From: Carbonactinospora thermoautotrophica
GTDB lineage: Bacteria > Actinomycetota > Actinomycetes > Streptomycetales > Carbonactinosporaceae
Length of the DNA: 64,000 bases
Assembly (NCBI RefSeq): GCF_001543895.1
Contig: NZ_JYIJ01000019.1
Coordinates: 682,001-746,000, forward strand
Direction of reading: 5' to 3'
In this document: in pieces, positions 33,935 to 42,075 of the stretch
Layout: each line of letters begins with the position of its first letter
Position numbering within the stretch: position 1 is the first letter of the stretch
Position numbers and translations under genes: made by a program
Notes under the pieces: model-generated
What the model was told of the DNA's origin: nothing
What the model saw: only the letters and a program-made list of their open reading frames with translations
The model's database searches: none

Positions 33935-34565
33935 TCTCATCTCCTTCCTGTGCAACGTCAGCCAAGGCCATGACCAAGGCTTTTCTTGTGTTGCGACAGT
34001 AGTTCGTTTCCGCAACCGCGAACGTGCCACATTCGAAATAGCGATTTCCGGCCTGAGCGCCGAGGCAAAAGCTGAACAGCGGACATCCTTCGCGGCACAT
34101 GTTCAGGGCGGTGGTGAACTCCTGTACGTACCGGGCGGGCCGTCCCATCCAGTCACGACGGTTGATGTTCGCTACCGCCGGACCGTCGATGCTTACCCCA
34201 ACCTCAATGCCATACCTTGCGAACAGGTCACACCACCCGGAGGTGATGAATGTTGCGTTCGTCTGGATCTCATGTTGGATCATGCCCTGTTCCCGCAGTT
34301 CTTCGAAGGGGCGAAGAAGCGCCTCGAACCGCACGCGTGGCAGGGCCAACGGTTCTCCTCCGTGCCACACGACGGATACGGGATGGGAAGCGGCCTGAGC
34401 GGCGATGCTGCGAGCTACGGCATGGGCGACTTCAGGTGTCATCTCGCGTCGCTGCTTCCGTACCGGGAGATAGCAGTAAGAGCAGTCGAGATTACAAAGA
34501 CTGGTAGGCTGCACGACCACGGTAGAGAATTCGCGCGAAATATAGCGGTCGAAGTCCGTTTCCAC
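33912..34565 (-). CDS. Radical SAM/SPASM peptide maturase, internally shortened
   Basis: A 217-residue radical SAM protein. The N-terminal half has the [4Fe-4S]-SAM motif CNLDCSYCYLP (about 24-34), VVWHGGEPLALP, MIQHEIQTNATFI and EVGVSIDGPAVAN, as in cyclophane-forming maturases. At about residue 146 (MGRPA) the sequence jumps to what is normally the SPASM end: MCREGCPLFSFCLGAQAGNR, YFECGTFAVAETNYCRNTRK. Relatives are roughly 350-400 residues as I recall, so about 140-150 residues of the barrel and first auxiliary cluster are missing in frame. The GTG start follows GGGGGAG. It overlaps the precursor gene start. Either a decayed maturase or a minimal variant; I favour decay because the precursor is also broken. 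Confidence 0.8.
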   Translation of the reverse strand: METDFDRYISREFSTVVVQPTSLCNLDCSYCYLPVRKQRREMTPEVAHAVARSIAAQAASHPVSVVWHGGEPLALPRVRFEALLRPFEELREQGMIQHEIQTNATFITSGWCDLFARYGIEVGVSIDGPAVANINRRDWMGRPARYVQEFTTALNMCREGCPLFSFCLGAQAGNRYFECGTFAVAETNYCRNTRKALVMALADVAQEGDESDRIRQT

Positions 34566-34647
34566 TCTCCCCCAATGGCTCCTGTCTCATGAGCTACTTG
34601 CGTACACGGTCCTGACTCGAATCATTCATCTGGTCAAGGATCTGCGG

Positions 34648-35058
34648 TTACAAGAGCAGTGGCGCGCGGCCGTACACGTATTCGACGAAGCCGCCTGCTT
34701 GTCGTATGCGCGCGACCGTTCTCCGTACGATTTCGCGGTCCCAGGCGAAGCTGTAGTCGGCCAGTGTCAGGACTCCGTGAGCCTGTCCGAGCCGGATGAT
34801 GTCGAGAATCTGATTGATGCGGGGACAGCCGTCCGTCAGGCTGGAAACGTCGCGAGAAGCGATGATCTCAGTCAGGTTGAGTCCCAGCTCGAAGGCGGCC
34901 CCGCGTAACCGGCGTTCCCACGTTTGCCACTGCTGTTCGCTCCAGTGGAGCGAACGCAGATAGCCGACCACGGCAAGGGGATGGGTGGGCAGAACCAGCG
35001 TGTCGTCAAGCCCGCGGCCCACGGTAGGACGCCCCGCAAGGGCTATGGCGGGTATCAC
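34648..35058 (-). CDS. Orphan protein resembling a degenerate resolvase domain
   Basis: A 136-residue protein. After AVVGYLRSLHWSEQQWQTWE it continues AFELGLNLTEIIASRDVSS, PRINQILDIIRLGQAHGVLT and IVRRTVARIRQAGGFVEYVYG, following the strand-helix order of a serine-recombinase N-terminal domain, but the catalytic Ser of YxRxS is Leu and the LDRLxR helix is altered. There is no DNA-binding domain. The GTG start overlaps the stop of the upstream 73-residue gene (GTGA). A second such protein is found at 17.7 kb, also near an XRE/TPR regulator. The function is unknown; fold assignment is by eye. Confidence 0.6.
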   Translation of the reverse strand: MIPAIALAGRPTVGRGLDDTLVLPTHPLAVVGYLRSLHWSEQQWQTWERRLRGAAFELGLNLTEIIASRDVSSLTDGCPRINQILDIIRLGQAHGVLTLADYSFAWDREIVRRTVARIRQAGGFVEYVYGRAPLLL

Positions 35059-35276
35059 GGCCGTCCTCGCCCGTACAGTGCGGCGATCAGCCGCTCGGCC
35101 CGTTCCAGATTCAGGGGTGCGAACCTGATGCACACGCCCTGTGTCGCGTCCACCTCCGCCCGGCACAGGAACCGAAGGTCCCCCGCACCGGACTCCACCA
35201 GCGCCAGGCGCAGCCGCGCGAGCACATCGTTCGCGTCGTGGGCCGGTACCTGCCGGGTGACATGCGGAGCGCTCAT
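35055..35276 (-). CDS. Small conserved-looking protein of unknown function
   Basis: A 73-residue protein, MSAPHVTRQVPAHDANDVLA... with a mixed alpha/beta pattern (RLRLALVESGAG, LRFLCRAEVDATQGVCIRF, NLERAERLIAALYG). I do not recognise the family; its amphipathic pattern and coupled stop (overlapping the next GTG) argue for a real gene. It forms a two-gene operon with the resolvase-like protein. A strong terminator (35304-35340) separates it from the next upstream gene. Confidence 0.6.
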   Translation of the reverse strand: MSAPHVTRQVPAHDANDVLARLRLALVESGAGDLRFLCRAEVDATQGVCIRFAPLNLERAERLIAALYGRGRP

Positions 35277-35303
35277 GTGCCAGATCCCTTCTCCTGGTGG
35301 TGA

Positions 35304-35340
35304 CAGGCCCGGGGCCGGAGGCGTCACGGCCCCGGGCCTG
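35304..35340 (-). terminator. Terminator between two minus-strand orphan genes
   Basis: Perfect 14-base stem (caggcccggggccg / cggccccgggcctg) with a 9-base loop, downstream of the gene ending at 35429. Confidence 0.8.
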
Positions 35341-35428
35341 GGTTTGAGTGCCCCCGGATCGCCCGCGTGTAGACGGCACCGGGAGCGCGCCGGACGGTCA
35401 CGACCGCGCAGGGGAACTCCCCGATGGC

Positions 35429-35743
35429 TCAGTCGGCGGGCAGGTCTTCGGGTCGGGGCTCGTAGAACTCCCACACCTGGCCGTAGTCGGTGTTCGACGT
35501 GATCGGATGCGCGGTGCCGTAGCCACCGCGATCAGCAGTGCTCGCCGGACCACCGATCACCGGACCGACGACCCGGACCACCCGCCAGCGCCGCCACTCG
35601 GCCTGCTGGTGCGCGTGTGCTTCGGCCTTGGCGGCGTCCTCACGGGTCAATCCCCACACGAACAGGACCACAGGCCGGGCAAGGGAAGGCGTGTGGAACG
35701 CGCCTCCTCTTGTGCGGTTGGGGTGTTCGCGTGTTCCGTTCAT
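35429..35743 (-). CDS. Small hypothetical protein
   Basis: A 104-residue protein with a plausible folded core: PVVLFVWGLTREDAAKAEAH, EWRRWRVVRVVGPVIGG and DYGQVWEFYEPRPEDLP. I recognise no family. Such short proteins divergent from XRE/TPR regulators are common in streptomycetes. The ATG at 35741-35743 is taken; a GTG 24 bases upstream is possible. It is divergent from the XRE gene with about 80 bases between starts, so a shared operator is likely. Confidence 0.6.
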   Translation of the reverse strand: MNGTREHPNRTRGGAFHTPSLARPVVLFVWGLTREDAAKAEAHAHQQAEWRRWRVVRVVGPVIGGPASTADRGGYGTAHPITSNTDYGQVWEFYEPRPEDLPAD

Positions 35744-35823
35744 GCCACAAAGTGAAATGGCGGACACGCCCCGCAGGGAGCCGCAATGATGTCGGCACCT
35801 CCAGGGGCAAAACCGGGGGCAGC

Positions 35824-37143
35824 ATGGAGACGATCGGTGAACTGATCGCCCGGCGCCGTGACGAGCTGGGCATGTCCCAGACCGAGTTAGCGCGCGAGCT
35901 CAACGCCACGGCGGGCAGACAGACTCTTACCCGCGGCGAGATCTCGCGTTGGGAGCATGGCAAGGTCTCCCCTGGCCCGTTTTGGCTCCCGCACCTTGCC
36001 ACGGTTCTGGAGGTGCCGATCAAGGACCTCCGGTTGGCGCGACGGATGACATGCGTCGTAACGGCTCAAGACTTCGGGCTCTCCTCCGCATTGCCTACCG
36101 TGGACACCGTCATCATGTTGGGAGAGGGTGACGTGGAGCGGCGCGAGTTCCTGCTCTCCAGCGCCTACAGCGTGGGCGCCCTGGCCCTGCCGGACCTGGA
36201 GTCGGTGACCCGGCCAGTTACCGCGCGCGCAGGCGGGGTACGGGTCGGCGCCGGTGAGGTGGCGGCGGTGCGCCGCATGACACGGGCTCTCGGTGATGCG
36301 GCGTCCGAGCTGGGCGGGGGACATGCCCGCTACCTGGTGGCGCAGTACCTCACCACCGACGTCGCCCGCTGGCTGCGTGGTTCCTACTCGGAACGGATCG
36401 GTCGCGACCTGTACGCGGCAACCGCCGAACTGGTGCATCTCGCGGCATGGATGGCGCAGGACGAGGGACGCCACGGACTCGCCCAGCGGTACTACATACA
36501 GTCCTACCGGCTTGCCGAAGAGGCGGACGACGCCGAAGGCAGGGCGACGGCGCTTCGCGGCCTCAGCGCGCAGGCAGCCCAGCTCGGCCACGTCCAAGAG
36601 GCGGTCCGCGTCGCGGACGCCGCCGCGCGATGGGCCCCGCGACTGGACGATCCCCGGGTTGTCGCATGGCTCCACGGGATGCGAGCCGAAGCCGCCGCGC
36701 TCGCGAGCGACCGGACAGCCGCCATCGCGGCGCTGTCCGAAGCCGAACGGGTGATCGACCGCGCCCCGGTCCACCCCGGCGACTCCTGGGGAGCGCACTT
36801 CACCGTCGTGAACTTCACCCGTGACGCGGGGACCGTTCTCCACCGGGTGGGTGACCTGGCCGGAGCGGGGCAGCAGTTGTCCGCGGCCCTGAACGCCCCC
36901 GGACCCATGCGCCAACGGACGCGCGCGCTCATCCTCGCCCACTTGGGAGAAGTACGCCTGGCCCAAGGCGAGATAGAGGCAGCTTGCGAAGCGTGGGCAG
37001 CCTTCCTGACGGCCGTCGAGGGTGTGCAGTCCGACCGAACCCGGGAAGCGTTGCGCACGATGCGCCGCGAGCTTCAGAAGCATCGCGATGTGCTGTGCGC
37101 CCGGGACCTGGAAGAGCGGGCCGCGGCCGTACCGGACGGATGA
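35824..37143 (+). CDS. XRE-family regulator with TPR domain
   Basis: A 439-residue regulator with an N-terminal XRE helix-turn-helix (residues 1-70: TIGELIARRRDELGMSQTEL, TLTRGEISRWEHGKVSPGPF) and a C-terminal TPR-like region (about 140-430; for example GLAQRYYIQSYRLAEEADDA, HVQEAVRVADAAARWAPRLD, VRLAQGEIEAACEAWAAFL). It is the same general type as the regulator at 18.9 kb but with a clean N-terminal helix-turn-helix. The ligand is unknown. It is divergent from a 104-residue orphan gene. The ATG is at 35824. It could control the neighbouring accessory genes, including the peptide locus; unproven. Confidence 0.87.
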   Translation: METIGELIARRRDELGMSQTELARELNATAGRQTLTRGEISRWEHGKVSPGPFWLPHLATVLEVPIKDLRLARRMTCVVTAQDFGLSSALPTVDTVIMLGEGDVERREFLLSSAYSVGALALPDLESVTRPVTARAGGVRVGAGEVAAVRRMTRALGDAASELGGGHARYLVAQYLTTDVARWLRGSYSERIGRDLYAATAELVHLAAWMAQDEGRHGLAQRYYIQSYRLAEEADDAEGRATALRGLSAQAAQLGHVQEAVRVADAAARWAPRLDDPRVVAWLHGMRAEAAALASDRTAAIAALSEAERVIDRAPVHPGDSWGAHFTVVNFTRDAGTVLHRVGDLAGAGQQLSAALNAPGPMRQRTRALILAHLGEVRLAQGEIEAACEAWAAFLTAVEGVQSDRTREALRTMRRELQKHRDVLCARDLEERAAAVPDG

Positions 37144-37174
37144 GCCGCTCTGTCCAGCCCGGGAGGGCCGGCGG

Positions 37175-37975
37175 CTAGTCGGCCGGCTGCGGCGCGGGCA
37201 GGCCCAGCCGGCGGTCGCGCAGCACCGGGAAGTCGCGTCGGACCTCGGCGACCCGGGCCGGGTCGATCTCGACGGTGAGCACCTCCTCGTCCTCACCGGC
37301 CTCGGCGACGATCTCGCCCCACGGGTCGACGACCATGCTGTGCCCGGACATCCGCACCTCGCAGTGCTCGCCCGCGGTCGCGCAGCCCAGCACGTACGCC
37401 TGGCACTCGACCGCCCGTGCCTGGAGCAGCAGCCGCCAGTGCGCGACCCGCCGGGCCGGCCAGCCGGCCGGGATGACGAGGATCTCCGCGCCCCGGTCCA
37501 CCAGCAGCCGGAACAGCTCCGGGAACCGCAGGTCGTAGCAGATGGCGAAGCCGAGGGTGCCGAACGGGGCGGGGTACGTGACCGGCTCCTCCCCGGCGGA
37601 GATCAGCTTGGCCTCGCCCTCGGTGAACCCGAACCGGTGGATCTTCCGGTATGTGGCGGCGATGTCACCGTGCGGGTCCAGCAGCACCGAGCAGTTGTAC
37701 AGCTGCAGGTCGGAGGCACGCTCGATCAGGCTGCCCGTGTGCAGCCACCCGCCCAGGTCGCGCGCTGCCGCGCTCATCGCGTGGACCGTCGGGTCGTCCA
37801 AGGTCTCGGCCTCGGTCGCCCACCGCTGGTATGCGAACGCGCCGTGCGGCCACAGCTCGGGCAGCACCACCAGGTCGGCGCCGCGCTGGGCGCGCACCAG
37901 GTCGCCCACGCGCCGGACCCGTTCGGACAGCGGCTCGTCGTCGTGGACCGCGAGTTGGATCAATGAGATACGCAC
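37175..37975 (-). CDS. Carbon-nitrogen hydrolase (nitrilase superfamily)
   Basis: A 266-residue member of the nitrilase/omega-amidase branch, hydrolysing an amide such as alpha-ketoglutaramate or a related deaminated amide. The catalytic triad is visible: E40 in VVLPELWPHG, K111 in ATYRKIHRFG and C146 in FAICYDLRFPEL, with a supporting Glu (ECQAYVLGC region). Start is the GTG at 37973-37975 (MRISLIQLAV), which matches the family N-terminus; a much longer open frame upstream overlaps the divergent gene and is rejected. It is convergent with the XRE regulator and divergent from the isomerase-family gene. Confidence 0.9.
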   Translation of the reverse strand: MRISLIQLAVHDDEPLSERVRRVGDLVRAQRGADLVVLPELWPHGAFAYQRWATEAETLDDPTVHAMSAAARDLGGWLHTGSLIERASDLQLYNCSVLLDPHGDIAATYRKIHRFGFTEGEAKLISAGEEPVTYPAPFGTLGFAICYDLRFPELFRLLVDRGAEILVIPAGWPARRVAHWRLLLQARAVECQAYVLGCATAGEHCEVRMSGHSMVVDPWGEIVAEAGEDEEVLTVEIDPARVAEVRRDFPVLRDRRLGLPAPQPAD

Positions 37976-38150
37976 GCTTCCACGCAACACGGCCAGCCCG
38001 CCGGACGTCAACCGAGACCGTCCGGGCCGCGTTCCGGGTTGGCCGAGGGCGCCGGAACCGGTCGCCGGACTCGACACTCTTCCTTCCCGTGACCTCCGGG
38101 CGTACCCTGCGGGGCGCGGGGCGCGCCCAGGGACACACCGGAGGGGACAC

Positions 38151-38972
38151 GTGAGCGGCAACCTGACCCGATACGTCGACGCGTGGGAGCAGACCATCCG
38201 CTCCGTCGCGGAACTCGCCGAGGGCTTGTCACCGGCCGACTGGGACCGAGCGACCGAATGCCCGGGCTGGTCGGTGCGCGACAACGTGTCGCACGTCATC
38301 GGTCTTGAGCGCGAGCTGCTCGGCGACCCGGCCCCATCCCACACGCTGCCGCGGGACCTGGTGCACATCCGCAACGAGATGGGCCGGTACATGGAGATCG
38401 CCGTCGACGTCCGCCGCCATCACACGCCGGCGGAGCTCGTCGGGGAGCTCAACGACACCATCGCCCGCCGCGTCAAGGCGCTGCGCGAGGAGGTCGAGCG
38501 GCGCGACCCCGAGGAGGAGGTCGAGGTCTTCGGCGGCCTGAGGCGTTGGACGTACGAGATCCTGCTGCGCAACCGGGCGTTCGACGTGTGGGTGCACGAG
38601 CAGGACATCCGGCGCGCGGTCGGGCGGCCCGGCAACCTCGGCGCACCCGCCGCGCTGGCCGCCAAGGACGTGATCGTCAGCGCGCTGCCGGTGGTCGTCG
38701 TGAAGCGGGCGGGCGCGCCGGCCGGCTCGGCCGTGATCTTCGACGTGACCGGGCCGGTGAAGTTCAGCGCCGTGGTGCGGGTGGACACCGACGGCCGCGG
38801 CGTGCTGTCGCCCTGGTTGTTCGGCGACCCGACCGCGCGCCTGACGATGGACTGGGAGACGTTCGCTCGGCTCGGCTGCGGCCGGGTGTCGCCGCGCACC
38901 GTCCACGTGACCGTTCAAGGCGACGAGGAGCTGGCCGGGCGGGTGCTCGACGCGATGGCGGTCACCCCCTGA
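38151..38972 (+). CDS. Maleylpyruvate isomerase family mycothiol-dependent protein
   Basis: A 273-residue protein with the DinB-like four-helix MDMPI domain at the N-terminus: RYVDAWEQTIRSVAELAEGL, DWDRATECPGWSVRDNVSHV with the metal-binding His, and RNRAFDVWVHEQDIRRAVGR with the two further His/Asp positions. A C-terminal SCP2-like domain follows (VTGPVKFSAVV, ARLTMDWETFARLGCGR). These use mycothiol, the actinobacterial thiol, but the actual reaction is unknown in most members. GTG start 38151 after GGAGGGG. It appears monocistronic. Confidence 0.88.
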   Translation: MSGNLTRYVDAWEQTIRSVAELAEGLSPADWDRATECPGWSVRDNVSHVIGLERELLGDPAPSHTLPRDLVHIRNEMGRYMEIAVDVRRHHTPAELVGELNDTIARRVKALREEVERRDPEEEVEVFGGLRRWTYEILLRNRAFDVWVHEQDIRRAVGRPGNLGAPAALAAKDVIVSALPVVVVKRAGAPAGSAVIFDVTGPVKFSAVVRVDTDGRGVLSPWLFGDPTARLTMDWETFARLGCGRVSPRTVHVTVQGDEELAGRVLDAMAVTP

Positions 38973-39009
38973 AGCCGGGCGGCGCAGCGCCGGGCCACGC
39001 GGCTCGGGC

Positions 39010-39522
39010 TCAGCGGGTGAACGCGCTGATCAGCACGACCGGGTTGGCGGGGTCGGACTGGTCGACGCCGACCTCGCGGTAGAGGCTGCCGAGCTGTTCC
39101 TGGGCGTGCATGCAGAAGCTCGGGCCCTCCCGGTGCCAACCGGTCACGTCGGGGCGGATGTACGAGCGGGGCGGCTTCGGGCAGTCGATCGGGACGGGGA
39201 CGAAGCCGTTCTCGTGCATGAACTGCTGGACCTGCTTGCGCGGCGCCCGGAACTTGATCTGCACCGCGGTGCCGGCCCAGTGGAGGCCGGAAGCCTTCAC
39301 GTCCGACACGTTCGTCGGCAGTACGATCCCGGCGAACCGGGCGGCTTCGTCCGGCGTGACCTGCCACTGGCTTTCTGCGTCCCCTGGCAGGCCGTGCACG
39401 GCGAGCAGGGCCACGCCCGCGACCACGGGCAGGGCGAGGGTGATCACCCGCCGGCCGCCCCCCGTCCGGGAGCCGTCCCCCGTGGTCCGTTCCCTGGTCC
39501 GGTCCGTGATCTCGTACGCCAT
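39010..39522 (-). CDS. Membrane-anchored hypothetical protein
   Basis: A 170-residue protein: a charged cytoplasmic N-terminus, one membrane span (VITLALPVVAGVALLAVHGL, about 26-46), then an extracytoplasmic domain containing WQVTPDEAARFAGIVLPTNV, APRKQVQQFMHENGF and two Cys (IDCPKPP and SFCMHAQ) that could form a disulfide. I recognise no named family, though similar anchored proteins occur in streptomycetes. It starts at ATG 39520-39522 and lies downstream of the bkd operon across a strong terminator, so it is transcribed separately. Confidence 0.7.
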   Translation of the reverse strand: MAYEITDRTRERTTGDGSRTGGGRRVITLALPVVAGVALLAVHGLPGDAESQWQVTPDEAARFAGIVLPTNVSDVKASGLHWAGTAVQIKFRAPRKQVQQFMHENGFVPVPIDCPKPPRSYIRPDVTGWHREGPSFCMHAQEQLGSLYREVGVDQSDPANPVVLISAFTR

Positions 39523-39588
39523 AACCGCCCCCACGGTACCGCGCCGGGTGAGAACACCACCAATCACCCAGCACAGGCGCACACCGAT

Positions 39589-39627
39589 GCCGGGTGCGCG
39601 GGCCGGGGCCCGGCCCGCGCACCCGGC
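39589..39627 (-). terminator. Terminator of the bkd operon
   Basis: Perfect 18-base stem (gccgggtgcgcgggccgg / ccggcccgcgcacccggc) with a 3-base loop, starting 6 bases after the bkdC stop. Confidence 0.88.
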
Positions 39628-39632
39628 GCCGG

Positions 39633-41087
39633 TCAGGACCAGACCAGCGCCATGGCCGGGTCCTCGAGGATCGCGGCCATGTCGGCGAGGAACTTCGAGC
39701 CCTGCTCGCCGTCGACCAACCGGTGGTCGAACGACAGCGCCAGCGTGGTGACCTGGCGCGGCACGATCTGGTCGTCCACGACCCACGGCATCTTGCGGAT
39801 CGCACCGAACGCGAGGATCGCGGCCTCGCCGGGGTTGAGGATCGGGGTGCCGGTGTCGACCCCGAACACGCCCACGTTGGTGATCGTGATCGTGCCGCCG
39901 GTCGTGTCCGCCGGCTTGGTCCTGCCCTCACGGGCGGTGGTGATCAGGTCGTTCAGCGCCCGGGCCAGCTCCGGCAGGGTCATCGAGTCCGCGCCCTTGA
40001 TGTTCGGGACGACGAGCCCGCGCGGGGTGGCGACGGCGATGCCCAGGTTGACGTACTCCTTGACCACGATCTCGGAGTTGGCCTCGTCCCAGGTGGCGTT
40101 CACGTCCGGGTTGCGCCGGACCGCGAGCAGCAGCGCCTTGGCGACCAGCAGCAGCGGGCTGAGCTTGAGGTCCGCGAACTCCCGGCGCTGCTTGAGCCGC
40201 TCCAGCAGCTCCAGCGACCTGGTCATGTCGACCTGGATGAACTCGGTCACGTGCGGCGCGGTGAAGGCGCTGGCCACCATGGCCTGCGCGGTCATCCTGC
40301 GCACGCCCTTGATCGGGTACCGGTACTCGCGCGTGGCCGGGTCGAACGGGTACGTCTTCGGCGCGGCTGGGGCGTACGCGGTCGCCCCCTCCGGCGCCTC
40401 CTCCGGGACGGTTCCCGCCGCGGCGGAGACCCTGCGGGCGGCGTTCTCGACGTCCGCGCGCGTGATGGTGCCGCCCGGGCCGGTCGGGGTGACCGTGGTC
40501 AGGTCCACGCCGAGGTCCTTGGCGAGCTTGCGCACCGGCGGCTTGGCGAGCACGCGCACGTTGCCGGCGCCGCCCACACCGGCCGGCTCGCCCGGAGCCG
40601 CCGGGGCAGCGGGAGCCGGCCGGTCCGCCGGAGCCGCAGCCGACCGCGCGCCCGCGGGCGGCTTGCGCGGCCGCCGCTTCGCGCCGGTCGTCCGCGGCCC
40701 GTAGCCGACCAGCACCGCTTGGCGGCCGTCGGATTCCCCGCCGGATTCCCCGCCGGACTTCTCCGCGGGCACCAGGTCCTCCGCCAGCCCCCCGGGCCGC
40801 GCCGACGGCTCGCCGGCGGGCTGTTCGGCGGCCGGCGACCCGGCGGCCACGTCGATCGTGATGATCGGGGTGCCGACGGCGACGGTCTGCCCCTCGGGGA
40901 CGAGCAACTCGGCGACGGTGCCCTCGAACGGGCACGGCAGCTCGACCAGTGACTTGGCGGTCTCGATCTCGACGATGACGTCGTTGACCTTGACCGAGTC
41001 CCCGGGCTTCACCCGCCAGGAGACGATCTCCGCCTCGGTGAGGCCCTCCCCGACGTCCGGCAGCTTGAACTGCTTGAGGTTCGCCAT
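39633..41087 (-). CDS. bkdC: Branched-chain 2-oxoacid dehydrogenase E2 (dihydrolipoamide acyltransferase)
   Basis: A 484-residue E2 core subunit transferring the acyl group from lipoamide to CoA. One lipoyl domain lies at the N-terminus (lipoyl Lys in VEIETAKSLVELPCPFEG, about residue 44). A Pro/Ala-rich linker, a peripheral-subunit-binding domain (VRVLAKPPVRKLAKDLGVDL, TPTGPGGTITRADVE, about 175-215) and the catalytic domain follow, ending in ALSFDHRLVDGEQGSKFLADM with the active-site His and Asp. It is the last gene of the bkdABC operon, 9 bases after bkdB. The complex makes isobutyryl-, isovaleryl- and 2-methylbutyryl-CoA for degradation or branched fatty acid synthesis. Confidence 0.94.
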   Translation of the reverse strand: MANLKQFKLPDVGEGLTEAEIVSWRVKPGDSVKVNDVIVEIETAKSLVELPCPFEGTVAELLVPEGQTVAVGTPIITIDVAAGSPAAEQPAGEPSARPGGLAEDLVPAEKSGGESGGESDGRQAVLVGYGPRTTGAKRRPRKPPAGARSAAAPADRPAPAAPAAPGEPAGVGGAGNVRVLAKPPVRKLAKDLGVDLTTVTPTGPGGTITRADVENAARRVSAAAGTVPEEAPEGATAYAPAAPKTYPFDPATREYRYPIKGVRRMTAQAMVASAFTAPHVTEFIQVDMTRSLELLERLKQRREFADLKLSPLLLVAKALLLAVRRNPDVNATWDEANSEIVVKEYVNLGIAVATPRGLVVPNIKGADSMTLPELARALNDLITTAREGRTKPADTTGGTITITNVGVFGVDTGTPILNPGEAAILAFGAIRKMPWVVDDQIVPRQVTTLALSFDHRLVDGEQGSKFLADMAAILEDPAMALVWS

Positions 41088-41096
41088 GGCCCCTCC

Positions 41097-42074
41097 TCAG
41101 TACGCGAGCGAGCGGTCGACGGCGTCGAGCACCCGGTCCAGGTCGGGCAGGTAGTCCTCCTCGAGCCGGGACGGCGGGTACGGCGTGTGGAAGCCGCCGA
41201 CCCGCAGCACCGGCGCCTCCAGGGAGTAGAAGCACCGCTCGGTGACGCGGGCAGCGATCTCCGCGCCCATGCCGAGGAACACCGGGGCCTCGTGCACCAC
41301 GACGAGCCGGCCGGTCCGCTCCACCGACCGGCACACCGCGTCGACGTCCAGCGGGGACAGCGACCGCAGGTCGATGACCTCCAGGGAGCGGTTCTCCTCC
41401 TCGGCCGCGGCGGCCGCGTCCAGGCACACCTTGACCATCGGCCCGTAGGCGACCAGCGTCACGTCCCCGCCCGGGCGGACCACCCGGGCGGCGAACAGCG
41501 GGTGGGGGGTGGCCGACTCGTCCAGCTCGGCCTTGTCCCAGTACCGGCGCTTGGGCTCGAAGAAGATCACCGGGTCGTCGCAGGCGATCGACTGCTGGAT
41601 CATCCAGTACGCGTCGACCGGGTTGGAGCAGGACACCACCTTCAGGCCGGCGGTGTGCGCGAAGTACGCCTCCGGGGACTCCGAGTGGTGCTCGACCGCG
41701 CCGATGCCGCCGCCGTACGGGATGCGTATGGTCACCGGCAGCTTCACGTGCCCCAGCGACCGCATGTGCATCTTGGCGAGCTGGGAGACGATCTGGTCGA
41801 ACGCCGGGTACACGAACCCGTCGAACTGGATCTCCACCACCGGCCGGTACCCGCGCAACGCCAGGCCAATCGCGGTGCCGACGATGCCGGACTCGGCCAG
41901 CGGCGTGTCCAGCACGCGGTCCTCGCCGAAGTCCTTCTGCAGCCCGTCGGTGACCCGGAACACCCCGCCGAGCTTGCCGACGTCCTCGCCCATGATGAGG
42001 ACCTTCGGGTCGTTCTCCATCGCCTTGCGCAGGCCCATGTTGAGGCCCTTGGCCAGCGTGATCTGCGTCGGCAT
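41097..42074 (-). CDS. bkdB: Branched-chain 2-oxoacid dehydrogenase E1 beta subunit
   Basis: A 325-residue E1 beta subunit of the thiamine-diphosphate-dependent dehydrogenase. Family features are NPKVLIMGEDVGKLGGVFRV-like DPKVLIMGEDVGKLGGVFRV, LDTPLAESGIVGTAIGLALRG, RIPYGGGIGAVEHHSESPEA and LVAYGPMVKVCLDAA. The ATG at 42072-42074 immediately follows the bkdA stop, so the subunits are made in equal amounts by coupling. It pairs with bkdA to form the alpha2beta2 decarboxylase. Confidence 0.95.
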   Translation of the reverse strand: MPTQITLAKGLNMGLRKAMENDPKVLIMGEDVGKLGGVFRVTDGLQKDFGEDRVLDTPLAESGIVGTAIGLALRGYRPVVEIQFDGFVYPAFDQIVSQLAKMHMRSLGHVKLPVTIRIPYGGGIGAVEHHSESPEAYFAHTAGLKVVSCSNPVDAYWMIQQSIACDDPVIFFEPKRRYWDKAELDESATPHPLFAARVVRPGGDVTLVAYGPMVKVCLDAAAAAEEENRSLEVIDLRSLSPLDVDAVCRSVERTGRLVVVHEAPVFLGMGAEIAARVTERCFYSLEAPVLRVGGFHTPYPPSRLEEDYLPDLDRVLDAVDRSLAY

Positions 42075-42075
42075 C

